Origin: Nitrospira lenta
Lineage (GTDB): Bacteria > Nitrospirota > Nitrospiria > Nitrospirales > Nitrospiraceae
Direction: 5' to 3'
DNA: 7,331 nt
NCBI GenBank assembly: GCA_945906715.1
Contig: CAMDRK010000126.1
Span: 1 to 7,331 of the forward strand
Part shown: piece by piece, positions 6,296-7,331 of the stretch
Position numbering within the stretch: position 1 is the stretch's first letter
Layout of the letters: the number at the start of each line of letters is the position of its first letter
Made by a program: the position numbers and the translations under genes
The notes under the pieces: model-generated
Told to the model about the DNA's origin: nothing
The model's database searches: none
What the model saw: only the letters and a program-made list of their open reading frames with translations

Positions 6296-6732
6296 CGGTA
6301 ACCCGCTTGGCCTATTTCGACACCAGTGTATTGGTGAAACGATATGTCAAAGAGAGGGGTTCAACGGCCACACGGAAGCTACTCGAACGATATCGATTTC
6401 TCTCTTCAGCCGTAGCCCCAGTGGAAGCTTTATCCGCGCTTAGCCGCAGGCGAACAGATGGTGAACTAACCCAGCGTGATTTTCTCGCTATTAAGTCAAG
6501 ACTCCACAAAGACAGGGCTTACTGGGAGTTGGTGGAAGTGGGGCCTATCGTGCTGAGCCAAGCCGAAGAACTGGTCCAGAGGGCAGGGCTTAGAACCCTT
6601 GATGCCCTGCATGTCGCGTCCGCACTCACCTTCCAGGCTGCCTCAGGCCTGACCATTCCCTTTGTCACTGCCGATGTCAGACAGCGTGATGCTGCAGAGT
6701 CGCTTGCTCTTAACCTGATCTGGATCGAATAA
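6292..6732 (+). CDS. vapC: VapC-like PIN-domain toxin ribonuclease
   Basis: This 146-residue protein is a PIN-domain endoribonuclease; relatives cleave tRNA or rRNA and arrest growth when the antitoxin is lost. The acidic metal-binding residues are in place: Asp10 in YFDTSVLVKRYV, Glu45 in PVEALSAL, Asp104 in RTLDALHVASAL and Asp128 in FVTADVRQRD. The active site looks intact and the length is normal for VapC. It starts at a GTG inside the sequence GTGA that also contains the antitoxin stop, with no separate strong ribosome binding site. Translational coupling probably keeps toxin below antitoxin. The antitoxin partner is Phd/YefM type rather than the classical AbrB-fold VapB. The cellular target cannot be read from the sequence. 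Confidence 0.9.
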   Translation: MTVTRLAYFDTSVLVKRYVKERGSTATRKLLERYRFLSSAVAPVEALSALSRRRTDGELTQRDFLAIKSRLHKDRAYWELVEVGPIVLSQAEELVQRAGLRTLDALHVASALTFQAASGLTIPFVTADVRQRDAAESLALNLIWIE

Positions 6733-6768
6733 AGATCCCCTTCGCCGAAAAGTCGAGAGGGCATGACA

Positions 6769-6793
6769 CCTCAAGCGTGAGGGGTGAGGGGTG
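6769..6793 (+). repeat. Short G-rich tandem repeat with small hairpin
   Basis: Units of tgagggg are repeated (tgaggggtgaggggtg at 6778-6793). A 5-bp hairpin, cctca/tgagg with loop agcg, lies at 6769-6782. A second small hairpin, ggataa/ttatcc, follows at 6796-6811. The repeat is similar in style to the heptamer repeat after glnA, with a different unit. It is weak as a terminator because no T-run follows directly. Confidence 0.5.
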
Positions 6794-6852
6794 CCGGATA
6801 AGTCTTTATCCATCTATATGATCCCTCCAGGGTTGCTTGCTTTTCTTCTTTT

Positions 6853-6947
6853 GGAAGGACACCCCTGTTGGTCTACGTGCGCCCGTCGAACGAGGCCCTT
6901 CTCAGGGCGCGCGTTCCGGGAGCACAGGACCAATGGGGTGTCTTTCC
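6853..6947. repeat. Long (about 95 nt) imperfect palindrome / hairpin element
   Basis: The outer arms 6853-6873 and 6928-6947 pair over 19 positions with one wobble and one small internal loop. Pairing continues inward: gtgc/gcac, cccg/cggg, gaacg/cgttc and gccc/gggc, ending in a 6-nt loop (ttctca, 6899-6904). About 38 pairs form in total. There are no inserted genes and no convincing T-run at either end. Candidates are a REP/BIME-type or MITE-like mobile repeat, or a structured RNA. The palindrome is plain in the sequence; its class is inferred. Confidence 0.75.
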
Positions 6948-7006
6948 AGTCATTTTATCGTGCGCGTCCGTATTCCTTTTAAACCACTCTTTAGGGGGGC
7001 GGCCAA

Positions 7007-7030
7007 GGCTGTCCTCAACTGCGCGCGTCC
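7007..7030. repeat. Diverged partial copy of the hairpin centre
   Basis: The stretch 7007-7030 (ggctgtcctcaa, then a gcgcgcgtcc core) resembles 6894-6917 (ggcccttctcag, then a gcgcgcgttcc core) in the same orientation. It is followed by aacgaagg, echoing gaacgagg at 6888-6895. Further short echoes of the tgcgcg core occur at 6961-6966 and 7134-7139. This suggests a decayed second copy of the same repeat family, without the full arms. Confidence 0.45.
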
Positions 7031-7047
7031 AACGAAGGCTGGTTCAT

Positions 7048-7112
7048 CTGGTCTATCTCGTCTATCTGGTTGGTCGAACCGGAAAGTCATCCAGAAGAAC
7101 CAGACAGACCAG
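7048..7112. repeat. Pyrimidine-rich imperfect inverted repeat
   Basis: The left arm 7048-7069 consists of repeated tggtctatct/cgtctatct units. The right arm 7091-7112 is made of the complementary ccaga/cagac units. Seventeen of 22 positions pair, plus one wobble, around a 21-nt loop. Flanking ggtt (7041-7044) and aacc (7115-7118) can extend the pairing with gaps. The internal short-unit repetition suggests growth by slippage or local duplication. Confidence 0.55.
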
Positions 7113-7180
7113 CCAACCGGACAGACAAACCCATGCGCGTTCTGCGAGCAAGGAGGACACCTGGCTGTTCCCTCCTCTCC

Positions 7181-7215
7181 CTCCAAGCTTTCTTATTTGG
7201 GTCTTCTCCAAGCTT
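7181..7215. repeat. 10-bp direct repeat
   Basis: The sequence ctccaagctt occurs at 7181-7190 and again at 7206-7215, separated by 15 bp. It could be a small duplication or chance; no element lies between the copies. Confidence 0.4.
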
Positions 7216-7229
7216 CGCGGGAATGACAC

Positions 7230-7331
7230 ATGAGCGGCACCCAGAAACCCTTGCCCGGCGCGGACTCTCAACACTTTGTAGCCATTTCTTACCCACTCGA
7301 TTGGGAAAAGACCCCGTTTTTTATTTCGCGC
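7230..7331 (+). CDS. Possible start of a further gene, truncated at the right edge
   Basis: From ATG 7230 a frame of 34 codons stays open to the last base of the window; an in-frame TGA lies immediately upstream, so this ATG or a later codon would be the start. The peptide begins MSGTQKPLPGADSQHF and continues into a stretch with aromatic and hydrophobic residues (VAISYPLDWEKTPFFISR) that looks more protein-like than the repeat region before it. A partial Shine-Dalgarno, ggga, lies at 7219-7222. I do not recognise the family. An open run of this length is not unlikely by chance, so this is tentative. Confidence 0.3.
   Translation, partial: MSGTQKPLPGADSQHFVAISYPLDWEKTPFFISR

Larger units (their letters stand above)
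6733..7229. other. Non-coding, repeat-rich spacer
   Basis: No convincing gene is seen in this stretch of about 500 nt. Frames of 121 and 129 codons exist at 6868-7233 and 6837-7226, but they run through hairpins and simple repeats, match no family I recognise and have low-complexity compositions rich in Ser, Arg and Pro. The spacer holds a G-rich tandem repeat, a long hairpin, a diverged copy of its centre, a pyrimidine-rich inverted repeat and a 10-bp direct repeat, listed separately. I found no clear terminator for the toxin gene; a T-rich stretch at 6834-6852 after a weak ccct/aggg pairing is the best candidate. Confidence 0.7.

Noticed and set aside
7069..7085. tRNA-like T-arm (ggttggtcgaaccgg)
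   Set aside because: The loop spacing does not fit the T-arm, and no acceptor or anticodon stems can be formed around it.
6837..7233. Open frames of 121-129 codons in the spacer after the toxin gene
   Set aside because: They run through palindromes and short tandem repeats, have repetitive low-complexity translations, lack good ribosome binding sites and resemble no known family.
7293..7324. Terminator at the right edge (cccactcgattggg followed later by a T-run)
   Set aside because: The stem is only 4 bp and the T-run is separated from it by more than 10 nt.

Overview
This window most likely comes from a Nitrospira-type bacterium (phylum Nitrospirota). That is an inference from three things: a moderately GC-rich genome, the gene order amt-glnB-glnD-glnA on one strand, and intergenic palindromes and heptamer repeats of a style I associate with Nitrospira genomes. 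No 16S rRNA or other marker is present to settle it.

Positions 1-5896 hold a compact nitrogen-assimilation cluster, all on the + strand. In order it has an ammonium channel (amt, 5' end cut off by the window), a PII signal protein (glnB/glnK type), the bifunctional PII uridylyltransferase/uridylyl-removing enzyme (glnD), and type I glutamine synthetase (glnA). These cover ammonium uptake, its sensor, the enzyme that modifies the sensor, and the assimilating enzyme. The residues needed for the circuit are visible: Tyr51 in the PII T-loop, the GG/DxD nucleotidyltransferase and HD motifs of GlnD, the adenylylation tyrosine (Tyr397) of GlnA, and the PII-contacting C-terminal tail of Amt. Strong hairpins lie between amt and glnB and between glnB and glnD. 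The second looks like a REP-type palindrome and may tune relative expression. A heptamer-repeat inverted repeat and a classic 17-bp intrinsic terminator close the cluster.

Positions 5897-6732 hold a two-gene type II toxin-antitoxin module: a Phd/YefM-family antitoxin and a VapC-like PIN-domain toxin, overlapping by 4 nt. It has its own consensus-like promoter, with a 16-bp palindromic operator overlapping the -10 box and the predicted start point.

Positions 6733-7331 contain no convincing complete gene. They hold a cluster of repeats: a short G-rich tandem repeat, a hairpin of about 95 nt with close to 38 pairs, a diverged partial copy of its centre, a pyrimidine-rich imperfect inverted repeat and a 10-bp direct repeat. 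A short reading frame from 7230 stays open to the right edge and may be the start of the next gene. I see no wholly new system. The repeat cluster and the hairpins inside the gln cluster are the parts most worth a second look.
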